Both the position numbers and the translations under genes were made by a program. Below are positions 45,078-53,985 of a DNA stretch of 64,000 nt, piece after piece. The notes under the pieces were generated by a model that saw nothing but the letters and a program-made list of their open reading frames with translations, was not told the origin of the DNA and ran no database searches. Numbering within the stretch: the stretch's first letter is position 1; each line of letters opens with the position of its first letter. The DNA comes from Saliterribacillus persicus (lineage in GTDB: Bacteria > Bacillota > Bacilli > Bacillales > Amphibacillaceae), in NCBI RefSeq assembly GCF_003337485.1, contig NZ_QPJJ01000001.1:372001-436000 (forward strand), written 5' to 3'.

Positions 45078-46103
45078 TTACCTTAAAGCATGCTTCTCTT
45101 TTCGACTTTTTCCATTAGAATCCTGTATCCATTTTTTCCATTCTGAATTTTTCAATTCAATCGCTGGCTGGGTGAACATTACAATCCATTTAGATGATAA
45201 GAAACCAACTAAAAGAATCGAAATAACGGCCAACCCTATTACATCAAAATTATTATTTAACTTTAACAGGTCTGCTTGCCTGATATATTGGATAACCGTA
45301 CCGTGTAATAAATATACATATAATGTGTATTGTCCCATATAGGTAAAACGCATTTCTTGGCGTGGCACCCATGCCAGAATAGAAAAGGTCATAATGACAG
45401 CAAGTGCATATAACCCTACTCGAATTAAACCGCCTGTGATTGGGTAATCTAAAGCTTGATACGGAGTAGAGCCAAACAACCAATATGCAGACATAGTTGG
45501 TGTAAAGCTAATAACCGCAAAAATCACAAGCAATACAGCTAGAGATGCCAATTTAAATCGGACATTCTTTAATTGCATTAAACGATCCTTGGTCGCCCAA
45601 TATCCTAAAAGGAAGAATGGGAAAAATACAATCGTACGGGATAAACTAAACGCCTCTCCAATTCCACTTATATAACCTATCCCTATTCCCAAAGTAAAGG
45701 CAATAAGTACACCATAAAGAGGTGGTAGCTTTTTAAATGCAATTAATAATAAGTGCCAGCTAAATAAGCTAAGCAAAAACCAGAGTCCCCAGTGAGGATC
45801 AAAGAAGCTTGATTCCCAATTTGACTTACCGATAAATCGGTAATAAATCGTATAAAATGCTTGGAAAATTAAATAAGGTACAATTAATCTTTTCGCAAGC
45901 TTCATAATATATCCTTTGTCACCAGAACCTTTTGCAAAAAAGCCGCTAATCATCACAAAGGCTGGCATATGAAATAAATAAATCCATTGATATAAGTTAT
46001 CTACTAACACAATATCTTGTTTAAGCGGTTGAATCATATGGCCAAATACAACCAAAAAGATAAAGAGGATTTTCGCATGGTCAAAATAAGCTTCTCGTTG
46101 CAT
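45078..46103 (-). CDS. Acyltransferase family 3 membrane protein
   Basis: The 341-residue protein has about ten membrane helices and the family 3 (OafA/NodX/YrhL-like) opening AYFDHAKILFIFLVVFGHMI with the active-site histidine, plus LFHMPAFVMISGFFAKGSGD and WFLLSLFSWHLLLI. Such enzymes acetylate extracellular sugars or polymers. I start it at 46103, where AAGGA stands eight bases upstream, not at the in-frame codon 46190. Its substrate is unknown. No glycan gene cluster is beside it. Confidence 0.85.
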   Translation of the reverse strand: MQREAYFDHAKILFIFLVVFGHMIQPLKQDIVLVDNLYQWIYLFHMPAFVMISGFFAKGSGDKGYIMKLAKRLIVPYLIFQAFYTIYYRFIGKSNWESSFFDPHWGLWFLLSLFSWHLLLIAFKKLPPLYGVLIAFTLGIGIGYISGIGEAFSLSRTIVFFPFFLLGYWATKDRLMQLKNVRFKLASLAVLLVIFAVISFTPTMSAYWLFGSTPYQALDYPITGGLIRVGLYALAVIMTFSILAWVPRQEMRFTYMGQYTLYVYLLHGTVIQYIRQADLLKLNNNFDVIGLAVISILLVGFLSSKWIVMFTQPAIELKNSEWKKWIQDSNGKSRKEKHALR

Positions 46104-46260
46104 AAAAATCATCCTTTTCAAATTTAGAGCATGAACGAAAATGATAAGTTCGAACAAAGTTTTTCTCATTTCTGTTCTACTACTTACCATTGTATACCCA
46201 ATAGACTTTTGAGTATGCAGTTGTTACTCAAATGTAATGACCGCTTAATCTGCATGAAAA

Positions 46261-46288
46261 AACACGCATGAAATTTATCATGCGTGTT
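46261..46288 (-). terminator. Terminator of the aminopeptidase gene
   Basis: AACACGCATGA and TCATGCGTGTT are perfect arms around AATTTA, and the minus strand continues TTTTTTCATG. Its stem shares ACGCATGA with the terminator at 45018-45056. Confidence 0.9.
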
Positions 46289-46297
46289 ACAGTTTGA

Positions 46298-47539
46298 TTA
46301 AAATTTTACCGCCCATTCTCCGTTTTTAAATAAAGCTTCTCTTTCACCTTCTACAGTAATTCCATCTATATCCAGTTTATCAGACCCAATCATGAAATCT
46401 TCATGGACAATACTATCATTGACTCCATTTTTATCTAATTCTTCTTTATTCATGTCAGATCCATTCTGGATATTCGTTGGATAGGCCTTTCCAAGCGCTA
46501 TATGACATGAAGCATTTTCATCAAATAACGTATTAAAGAAAATAAGACCAGACTGCGACACCGGGGAAGAATGTGGAACGATAGCCACTTCCCCTAACCT
46601 TTTCGCCCCATCTTCATCCGCTTCTAATAGATTTTTGAGTGCCTCCTCTCCTTGTTCTGCTTGAAAATCAACTACTTTTCCGTCTTTAAACGTTAACGTG
46701 AAATTATCAATCAGCTGACCACCATAGCTTAAAGGCTTAGTGCTTGTCACTTTACCATTTACACCATACTTATGTGGCATGGAAAAAACTTCTTCTGTAG
46801 GTATATTAGGGTTAAACATAAATCCGTCCACTGCTTTTGCTGCTCCACCTGCCCAAATATGATTTTCTGGTAGAGCTAACTCTAAATCGGTGCCAGGACC
46901 TTTAAAATGAAGCTTGGCAAATTTTTTCTCATTTAAATATTGATGTGCATTTTCCAATAATTTATTATGGGCATCCCATGCTTTAACAGGATCTTCTTGG
47001 TTGACACGCGCTATTCTAAATATTTCATGCCACAATTGATCTATCGCTTCCTCATCATTTAACTCAGGGAAAATTTTCTTTGCCCATTCTAATGTAGGAT
47101 AACCAACAATAGACCACCTGGCTTTATCATTCATTAGGTAATCACGATATTTTTTCAGTGCTATTGAGCTTGCTTTTGTAACTGCTGAAATTCTTTTTGA
47201 TTCGATATCACTTAATAAATCAGGGTCTTCCCCATATATATTTAAAAGTCCGTATCCATCTTCAATCATTGATTCTAATGCCTCTTTACGCCACGTTGGA
47301 TAAGTCTCTAATACTTCCATCGGGGCATGCTTCATTTTTAAATAGGTTAACCTGTCATCCTTCCATTCTACGTGCACATCTTTTGCCCCAATAAGATATG
47401 CTTTTTCTACTACTATTTGAACAAAATCTATCGCTTCAACTGGTGCATTGATTATTAACCCTTGCCCCTTTTGAAGGTTAACCCCTGTTTTAAGTGCTAA
47501 GTCTGCATATTTATGTAATTGCTGCTCAAATTGATCCAT
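46298..47539 (-). CDS. ampS: M29 family aminopeptidase
   Basis: The 413-residue protein is a metal-dependent aminopeptidase of the AmpS/PepS (M29, thermophilic aminopeptidase) family, acting on peptides in the cytoplasm. Family segments include GPGTDLELALPENHIWAGGA, FNPNIPTEEVFSMPHK (metal glutamate), EVAIVPHSSPVSQSGLIFFN and ENASCHIALGKAYP; the C-terminal VHEDFMIGSDKLDIDG carries further ligands. Strong AGGAGG lies before the ATG. It is a single-gene unit. Confidence 0.93.
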   Translation of the reverse strand: MDQFEQQLHKYADLALKTGVNLQKGQGLIINAPVEAIDFVQIVVEKAYLIGAKDVHVEWKDDRLTYLKMKHAPMEVLETYPTWRKEALESMIEDGYGLLNIYGEDPDLLSDIESKRISAVTKASSIALKKYRDYLMNDKARWSIVGYPTLEWAKKIFPELNDEEAIDQLWHEIFRIARVNQEDPVKAWDAHNKLLENAHQYLNEKKFAKLHFKGPGTDLELALPENHIWAGGAAKAVDGFMFNPNIPTEEVFSMPHKYGVNGKVTSTKPLSYGGQLIDNFTLTFKDGKVVDFQAEQGEEALKNLLEADEDGAKRLGEVAIVPHSSPVSQSGLIFFNTLFDENASCHIALGKAYPTNIQNGSDMNKEELDKNGVNDSIVHEDFMIGSDKLDIDGITVEGEREALFKNGEWAVKF

Positions 47540-47707
47540 TTATACTCCTCCTTTTATCTAAAAGAAAACTGTTATTATTATCGCACACGAATTTGGATTA
47601 TTCTAGCAAAAAACCATCGGTAATTGGAATCATTTTCATTTACAGTTTGCATGAACTATGTCATTAATAGCATATAATGTTTAATAGAAAATAATGGGGT
47701 GGACAAT

Positions 47708-50700
47708 GTGAAGACAATTTTAAAATACCGCAAAATAGTTGGGATTTTTATGCTATTATTTGTGGTTACAGGGATTTTTACATATTTACAAATTCCAAAG
47801 CGCGATATTCCGGAAATCAAACAAAATATTGCTTCCATTTCAACCGTATATCCAGGAGCAAATGCTGAAATCGTAGAAGCGGATATTACCAATCCAATTG
47901 AAGATTTACTGATAGATTTAGATGGCGTTGAAAATGTTACATCGGCATCAGCAACAAGCTTTTCTACCATTACTGTTAGTGTAGAAAACAGTGACAATCC
48001 TTCAGCTATCTATAGCTCGATTCAACAAGCAGTAACGGAAGCCGCAAAATCTTTTCCTGATCAAGCCCAAGCACCTGATGTTGAGACTGATATTGTAACG
48101 TCTAGTGTTGCCACGTATCACTTATTAAGTGAAGACCAGGAATCTCTATATGACTTGCGAGATGAACTTGATGAATGGGAAGAAAGTTTAACCGAGCTCT
48201 CTGGGGTGGAATCGTTACAAATCAAAGGAATGCCAGATGAAGTTGCGATGATTTCTTTAGACCAGGATGCATTAGAGGAAGAACAAATCCAACCGAATCA
48301 AGTTATTACAGCTATTCAAAATGAAATCTCGCCAACTGCTATTGGCACAGAGAAAAATGAAGACACGATTTACCAATTAAAGCTTGATTCTATTTCTGAT
48401 TTCAATGCACTTTCTGAGCTTTATATTGCCCAAAACCCCGCAGGAGAAGCAATTTCCTTAGGTGATATCGCATCTTTATCCATGGAAAAGGAAAGTCCAG
48501 AAGACCTTATCACTTATGAGGGAAAGGCTGCTCTTTCTATTACTGTTTTTGCGCAAGAGGGCATTAATATCACAAGCCTTCAGGAACAAATCAATGAAAA
48601 AGTAGATAAGCTAAGCGGAAATCTTCCAGATGGTATAGAGGCAGATCTTTTTTATACCCAAAGTGAAGTCATTGATGAAGTGTATTCTAGCTTACTTACT
48701 TCATTTGCCATATCACTATTTTCTGTGGTCATTATAATGGTTCTAGGATTGCCAATTTCATCTGCTATTCTAGTTGCCTTAGCTATTCCACTTTCGATTA
48801 TAATCGGTTTAATTCCGCTTCCTTATTCAGGAGTCGATTTAAACCAAATTTCGATTATTGGTATTATAGTTGCAATAGGTATTCTAGTTGATGATGCCAT
48901 TGTTGTGAATGATAATATTATGCGGCGATTCCAATTAGGTGACAACCCACTTGATGGAACCATTCGTGGGGTGAAAGAAGTTGGGGTTTCTATCGTTACA
49001 TCCACCCTTCTTATTGTATTTAGCTTTTTCCCGCTTACCTTTTTATCAGGAAGTAACGGAGACTTTATTAGGGCGTTGCCGCTTGCTTTGATTTTCACTA
49101 TTATCGCATCGACAACTATCGCATTAACGGTTATACCTTCTGTGCAATACGCCAGACAATTAAAAATCTATAAAACGAAAAAACGAAAAATTGGTTTACT
49201 CACAAACTTTTTCCGTAAATTAGAAACCGTTTATGCAGAAAAGATTTTACCAAGAACGATTAAAAAACCATGGATCACTGTTGTAAGTGGAATTGTTCTT
49301 TGTGTACTTTTATTGCTTTTAGCAATCAAAGTACCATTTGAATTCTTCCCGGCAGCAGACAGAGAAGAAGTGACTGTTTCTGTCAAGCTTAAAGACGGAA
49401 CTCCTATTGACGAGACAGATCAGCTTTTAGAGGAAATGGAAACATATATATTGGAGGAAAATGAGCACGTCACAGAAACAGTTCGTTACACAGGAAGCGG
49501 CTTACCAAATATTTTTAATTCTGGACTAAATCGATCCGGCGAAAATACGGGTCAGCTAGCAGTTCGAATTGATCGTGACACTACCTCTGCAACTGAATTT
49601 ATTGAAAACAATCAGCAGAATTTAAGAGAAACTTTTCCTGATGGAGAGATATTCTTAGAAACGATTGTATCTGGTCCACCTCCTTCTGCTGCTTTAGAAG
49701 TAAAATTACAGGGGCCAGATCTAGATATGTTAACGGAAAATGCATTAGCGATCCAAGAGGATTTAACTGCACTCGATTCTGTAGAAATCGCTACTACTAA
49801 TGCCGGCTCTACGCAGCCTGTTAGAACCTATGAGATAGATCGTGATTTCCTTGCAGAAGAAGGTGTTGCTCTTGACCAGGTTAGAGGGACCCTGCAATTA
49901 GCAAATACAGCAATACCACTTGGAGAACTTGATGAAAACGAACAAATAATTCCTTTACAGCTAATTTTAGATGAAGGCGAAGATAATGGCATCGATTTAA
50001 GTGCATTAACTTTATTTGCTGGAATGGGTGAAGACGGAGCACCACAGATTTATAGTTTTGATGAATTTATTGACTCAACAACTGATCAACAAATCGGGGC
50101 AATTCCACATGACAATGGGAAAAGAACAATTACAATCTCTGCCTATGAAAATGAAGATGTAGGAACCTTTTCTTCTGATACAGCAGATATCTTGGATTCC
50201 TATCGAAATGATTTAGATAGTGATTATCAGCTGATAGAAGACGGTGAGGCTAGTGCAGAGACCGAATTCTTTGTTGAAGTAGCAAAATTGTTTGTCGTGG
50301 TACTATTCTTAATTTATGTCACTCTTGCGATTCAATTTAATTCACTGTTAACACCAGTTCTGATAACGAGTACCGTATTCCTTGCTATTACTGGGGCCAT
50401 TGTCGGTCTATTCGTAAGCGGACAGCCACTAAGCTTCTTAGCAGTCCTGGGTATTGTATCCTTATCAGGGGTTGTTGTCCGAAATTCGATTCTGATTATC
50501 GAATTTATTGAACAAAATAAGGAACGTGATAAGTCTATAAATGAGGCAATTATTGCTGCAGGTAGAGCAAGGTTCCGTCCGATTCTATTAACAACGTTAA
50601 CCTCTATCGCGGCACTGTCTCCAATCATCTTTACGGGAGATGTATTATTCAGACCTCTTGCTGTATCGATTGTAGCGGGAATCATTTTCTCTACAACTCT

Positions 50701-50782
50701 TACACTCTTATTGTTACCTGCATTCTATTTAACGATGGAGGGAATGCGCAGCAAGAAACAAATGAAAAAATCAACTTCATAA
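47708..50782 (+). CDS. RND family efflux transporter
   Basis: The 1024-residue protein is a full RND permease: one membrane helix, a large extracellular loop, six helices, then the same again (12 in total). Helix 4 has the proton-relay aspartates in IGILVDDAIVVNDNIMRRFQ; GVVVRNSILIIEFIEQNK is the second-half equivalent. It resembles the HAE1-type pumps of Gram-positives such as SwrC of B. subtilis, which exports surfactin. No membrane-fusion or regulator gene is beside it. The start GTG at 47708 lies five bases after GGGGTGG; a GTG at 47699 is less likely. Confidence 0.9.
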   Translation: MKTILKYRKIVGIFMLLFVVTGIFTYLQIPKRDIPEIKQNIASISTVYPGANAEIVEADITNPIEDLLIDLDGVENVTSASATSFSTITVSVENSDNPSAIYSSIQQAVTEAAKSFPDQAQAPDVETDIVTSSVATYHLLSEDQESLYDLRDELDEWEESLTELSGVESLQIKGMPDEVAMISLDQDALEEEQIQPNQVITAIQNEISPTAIGTEKNEDTIYQLKLDSISDFNALSELYIAQNPAGEAISLGDIASLSMEKESPEDLITYEGKAALSITVFAQEGINITSLQEQINEKVDKLSGNLPDGIEADLFYTQSEVIDEVYSSLLTSFAISLFSVVIIMVLGLPISSAILVALAIPLSIIIGLIPLPYSGVDLNQISIIGIIVAIGILVDDAIVVNDNIMRRFQLGDNPLDGTIRGVKEVGVSIVTSTLLIVFSFFPLTFLSGSNGDFIRALPLALIFTIIASTTIALTVIPSVQYARQLKIYKTKKRKIGLLTNFFRKLETVYAEKILPRTIKKPWITVVSGIVLCVLLLLLAIKVPFEFFPAADREEVTVSVKLKDGTPIDETDQLLEEMETYILEENEHVTETVRYTGSGLPNIFNSGLNRSGENTGQLAVRIDRDTTSATEFIENNQQNLRETFPDGEIFLETIVSGPPPSAALEVKLQGPDLDMLTENALAIQEDLTALDSVEIATTNAGSTQPVRTYEIDRDFLAEEGVALDQVRGTLQLANTAIPLGELDENEQIIPLQLILDEGEDNGIDLSALTLFAGMGEDGAPQIYSFDEFIDSTTDQQIGAIPHDNGKRTITISAYENEDVGTFSSDTADILDSYRNDLDSDYQLIEDGEASAETEFFVEVAKLFVVVLFLIYVTLAIQFNSLLTPVLITSTVFLAITGAIVGLFVSGQPLSFLAVLGIVSLSGVVVRNSILIIEFIEQNKERDKSINEAIIAAGRARFRPILLTTLTSIAALSPIIFTGDVLFRPLAVSIVAGIIFSTTLTLLLLPAFYLTMEGMRSKKQMKKSTS

Positions 50783-50786
50783 TATT

Positions 50787-50824
50787 AAAAATTCCACGCC
50801 AGAGATTGGCGTGGAATTTTTATA
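50787..50824 (+). terminator. Bidirectional terminator between the RND gene and tcyP
   Basis: AAAAATTCCACGCCA and TGGCGTGGAATTTTT are perfect arms around GAGAT. Confidence 0.95.
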
Positions 50825-52222
50825 TTAATCGATCACAAGATCTTTACTTGTTGCTTCTTTATCCTGGTATCTTTTAATATTTAATTTCTTCATAATTTTA
50901 GAAGTAAGTGTTCCAGATAAAATAGAATCATTTACATTTAATGCAGTACGACCCATATCAATAAGTGGTTCTACTGATATCAATAGACCTGCTAAAGCTA
51001 CTGGTAAATTCATCGATGATAAAACGATTAGAGCAGCAAACGTTGCTCCACCACCAACACCGGCGACACCAAAGGAGCTAATACCGATAATTAAAACTAG
51101 CTGGATTAAAAAGCTAGGTGATAATGGATCAATGCCTTGACTTGGTGCAATCATCACAGCAAGCATCGCAGGATAAATCCCTGCACATCCATTTTGACCA
51201 ATCGTTGCACCAAAGGAAGCAGCCATGTTTGCCGTACCACTGTGCACACCTAAGCTATCCTTTTGAACTTGAATGGTTAACGGAATCGTTCCTGCACTAG
51301 ATCTAGATGTAAATGCAAAACCTAGCACCGGCAATACTTTTTTCGTGTACGTTAATGGGTTAAGCCCAAACAACGCTAAAATGATTAAATGAATAGCGAA
51401 CATGATAATAAGTGCAACGTAGGATGCTCCTACAAATTTTCCTAGCTCTAGTATTCCCGCTACATTCGTTTGTGCAACGGTATTCGCCATCAAGCCTAAA
51501 ATACCATATGGTGCTAATCGTAAAATCATTTTTACAATACGCATAACGACAGCATAAATCGCATTAACGATTTCCACGAACTTCTCTGCTTGTTCCGGTT
51601 GTTTTTTTCTAATTCCAAGAACTGCAATACCAATAATCATGGAGAAAATAACGACTGCAATAACAGAAGTTGCTCGATCACCTGTCATATCTAAAAACGG
51701 ATTAGCAGGAATAAATTCTAAAATTTTCTGTGGTGTAGTCATCCCTTCTACGGACCCTAGTGTTTCTTCAAGTGCCAATCCGCGATCTTGTTCCTCCTGG
51801 CCTGCTTCAATTTGATCTGCGTTAAGATCAAAAATGGTTGCACTGAAAACCCCAATCATTGCCGCAACCATCGCTGTAGTTACTAAAATCCCAATGATCC
51901 AGGCAGACATTTTTCCAAGCTCTGCTGACTTCTCCAAATTAATAATCGACTGGATAATGGAAACCATCACAAGTGGTATAACGATCATCATGAGCAACCT
52001 TACGTACCCACGCCCTAATATATTATACCAATCTGTAGTAGTCCCTAGAACGCTTGAATCCACGTTATAAACTACCTGTAAAAAACCACCTAGTAAAATA
52101 CCTAACCCTAAACCTGTAAAAACTCGTTTTGAAAAAGATACATATTTTTTCTGCATCACAAAAAGAATACCAATAAAAAACAGCATAATAGCAATATTGA
52201 TTAAAATTAACAGTGTATCCAT
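50825..52222 (-). CDS. tcyP: L-cystine/dicarboxylate:cation symporter
   Basis: The 465-residue protein belongs to the glutamate-transporter (DAACS) fold. The C-terminal half has FTSRSSAGTIPLTIQVQKDS (serine-rich hairpin), ASFGATIGQNGCAGIYPAML and the last helices. It matches TcyP, the symporter for L-cystine in B. subtilis, in length and N-terminus (MDTLLILINIAIMLFFIGIL). I start it at 52222 after GGAGGAAGAGAAAG; the frame runs open to 52318. Substrate assignment is from overall similarity as I recall it. Confidence 0.85.
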   Translation of the reverse strand: MDTLLILINIAIMLFFIGILFVMQKKYVSFSKRVFTGLGLGILLGGFLQVVYNVDSSVLGTTTDWYNILGRGYVRLLMMIVIPLVMVSIIQSIINLEKSAELGKMSAWIIGILVTTAMVAAMIGVFSATIFDLNADQIEAGQEEQDRGLALEETLGSVEGMTTPQKILEFIPANPFLDMTGDRATSVIAVVIFSMIIGIAVLGIRKKQPEQAEKFVEIVNAIYAVVMRIVKMILRLAPYGILGLMANTVAQTNVAGILELGKFVGASYVALIIMFAIHLIILALFGLNPLTYTKKVLPVLGFAFTSRSSAGTIPLTIQVQKDSLGVHSGTANMAASFGATIGQNGCAGIYPAMLAVMIAPSQGIDPLSPSFLIQLVLIIGISSFGVAGVGGGATFAALIVLSSMNLPVALAGLLISVEPLIDMGRTALNVNDSILSGTLTSKIMKKLNIKRYQDKEATSKDLVID

Positions 52223-52350
52223 CTTTCTCTTCCTCCTTTGATTTCTATATTCTATATAATATATTATTCCGATAAATTTACTACGATTAAATTTACTACC
52301 CTTTACTATATTTGTCAATGATTTGATTCATTTTATGCAATTTAAACCTA

Positions 52351-52387
52351 AAAAAATACTCTATCCAAGTAATAGAGTATTTTTTTC
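52351..52387 (-). terminator. Terminator after the OsmC gene
   Basis: AAAAAAATACTCTA and TAGAGTATTTTTTT are perfect arms around nine bases. The minus-strand gene osmC ends six bases away. The following 130 bp should hold the tcyP promoter. Confidence 0.9.
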
Positions 52388-52393
52388 CTTTTA

Positions 52394-52849
52394 TTATACG
52401 ATTGAAATAGATGGCTTTAATTCGATTTCCACATTACCATTGATCGCGCGTGAAATCATACAGGAGGCTTCAGCTTGCTCTACTAATAATCGAAGCTTGT
52501 CCAAATCTTTATCTGTTGCTTCAGCACTTAATTTCATTTCTGGCTTATGGGTGATCTTTTGATACGTAAAGACACCATCTGTTACATCCACTTCTCCGAC
52601 CGAACTTAGCGATAAATGGGAAAGCGGAAGCTTAGTCCGTTCTATCATTGCTGCTAACGTTATTAAATAGCAGGTGGAAGACGCACCTAATAACATTTCA
52701 TCTGGATTTGTTCCTTCTCCTGGTCCATTCATTTCTCGAGGAATCGAAATTTCCGTTTTTAAATTCCCTGCTTGAAGATATCCAACTTCATTTCTTCCCC
52801 CAGGCCACGTTGCTTGTAAGTGAAATTGATGTAAGGTCATATTCGTCAT
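52394..52849 (-). CDS. OsmC/Ohr family protein
   Basis: The 151-residue protein has the OsmC fold with two reactive cysteines: one in LLGASSTCYLITLAAMIERT near residue 60 and one in QAEASCMISRAINGNVEIEL near 130. Members reduce organic hydroperoxides with thiol donors. The start of the second motif differs from Ohr proper (ENCPYS), so it belongs to the broader OsmC group with SACOL1771-like members. Single-gene unit. The ATG follows AAGGATG. Confidence 0.85.
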   Translation of the reverse strand: MTNMTLHQFHLQATWPGGRNEVGYLQAGNLKTEISIPREMNGPGEGTNPDEMLLGASSTCYLITLAAMIERTKLPLSHLSLSSVGEVDVTDGVFTYQKITHKPEMKLSAEATDKDLDKLRLLVEQAEASCMISRAINGNVEIELKPSISIV

Positions 52850-52943
52850 CCTTTCTTACTCTAATTTACTAAAAAAAGAAATTTGTCGCAAATAGAAAAA
52901 GCACAACCTCTTTTTTGAAAAAGAATTGTGCTTGATCCATGAC

Positions 52944-53705
52944 TTATGCTTCGATTTTTTTATTCTTATTGCCTGATAAGAACCATCCGGCAACAGCTAT
53001 CGATACTAACACAATGTAGAATGTTAATTTCCAGCCTAAAGAGTGAGCAAAATCGTGCGATAAGATGTGGATATCATCATGAGCTAACACACTCACGACT
53101 AGCTTAATCCCTACCCAGCCAACGATTGCAAATGCTGCAATTTCAAGTCCTGGACGATCATGTAATAATTTAACAAATACATTAGCTGCAAAACGCATAA
53201 TAATTAAGCCGATCATACCACCAGCTAAAACTACCGCAAATTGCCCACCATCTAAGCTACCTACATTCGGTAAGCCGGTTGCAGGAAGAGCTACAGCAAG
53301 GGCTACAGCAGCTAGAATAGAATCTACTGCAAATGCTAAGTCAGCTAGTTCTACTTTTAAAACAGTCACCCAGAAACTACTACCTGATTTAGCATCCTCA
53401 TCGTCTGATTCCTCTGGTTTGGCTTTTAAGAATTTATCATAGAGATGTTTTCCAGAAATAAATAGTAAATAGGCCGCACCAAGTGCTTGTACCTGCCAAA
53501 CGTCCACTAAAAATGAGATAACAAATAAAGAAGCAAACCTTAAAATAAATGCACCTGCTAGTCCATAAAACAATGCTTTCTTCCGCTGATCATCTGGTAA
53601 ATGCTTTACCATAATTGCTAAAACTAGCGCGTTATCTGCTGCTAAAATACCTTCTAACCCAATTAATACAATAAGTACCCAACCATATTCGATAAGTAGT
53701 TCCAA
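52944..53705 (-). CDS. TerC family membrane protein (manganese export)
   Basis: The 253-residue protein has eight or so membrane helices with the TerC signatures GLEGILAADNALVLAIMVKH and VELADLAFAVDSILAAVALA, whose acidic residues are thought to bind metal. TerC proteins of B. subtilis (MeeF, MeeY) export manganese and metallate exoenzymes. A yybP-ykoY manganese riboswitch lies directly upstream. The frame runs open to 53804 through the riboswitch, but I start at TTG 53705, ten bases after AAAGGAG, because the family begins LELLIEYGWVLIVLIG. Confidence 0.9.
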   Translation of the reverse strand: MELLIEYGWVLIVLIGLEGILAADNALVLAIMVKHLPDDQRKKALFYGLAGAFILRFASLFVISFLVDVWQVQALGAAYLLFISGKHLYDKFLKAKPEESDDEDAKSGSSFWVTVLKVELADLAFAVDSILAAVALAVALPATGLPNVGSLDGGQFAVVLAGGMIGLIIMRFAANVFVKLLHDRPGLEIAAFAIVGWVGIKLVVSVLAHDDIHILSHDFAHSLGWKLTFYIVLVSIAVAGWFLSGNKNKKIEA

Positions 53706-53737
53706 ACGAAAGCATCTCCTTTTCTCCATAAAAAAAT

Positions 53738-53884
53738 GATCTCCACCACCTGGTGAAGACCATAAAAATAGACCTTCACCACATGCGTGGTAAAGGTCTC
53801 GCAAACAACGTTTTAGTTGCCAGTGAGGCCGGAGCTAAAAAGCTCGAAATGACGACATTCACTGTACAGCTACTCCCCTTTATA
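53738..53884 (-). promoter_or_regulatory. yybP-ykoY manganese riboswitch with two terminator hairpins
   Basis: The minus strand starts TAAAGGGGAGTAGCTG (53884 on), then GTCGTCATTTCGAGC, GCTCCGGCCTCACTGGCAA and GAGACCTTTA, all conserved parts of the yybP-ykoY aptamer. P1 pairs TAAAGG with CCTTTA. The latter is also in hairpin T1 (53798-53771, GACCTTTACC/GGTGAAGGTC, then TATTTTT). A second hairpin T2 (53761-53738, GGTCTTCACCA/TGGTGGAGATC, then ATTTTTTT) follows. The right arm of T1 can pair with the left arm of T2. Ligand binding should free the gene: P1 breaks T1, and the freed arm breaks T2. Confidence 0.92.
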
Positions 53885-53892
53885 TAATCATT

Positions 53893-53921
53893 AGCATACC
53901 TATTTTGGGGGATTCTGTCAA
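53893..53921 (-). promoter_or_regulatory. Promoter of the riboswitch-terC unit
   Basis: TTGACA (53921-53916), a 17-bp spacer and TATGCT (53898-53893) form a strong vegetative promoter. Transcription should begin around 53886, just before the aptamer. Confidence 0.85.
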
Positions 53922-53985
53922 CTTTTCTTTTTAATTGATGATCATGACTTTATCGTATTCTGATCGTCAGAAGCTTAAAAGGCTA

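Noticed and set aside
53706-53804. N-terminal extension of TerC to 53804
   Set aside because: It would be translated from the riboswitch expression platform; the family start is at the TTG at 53705.
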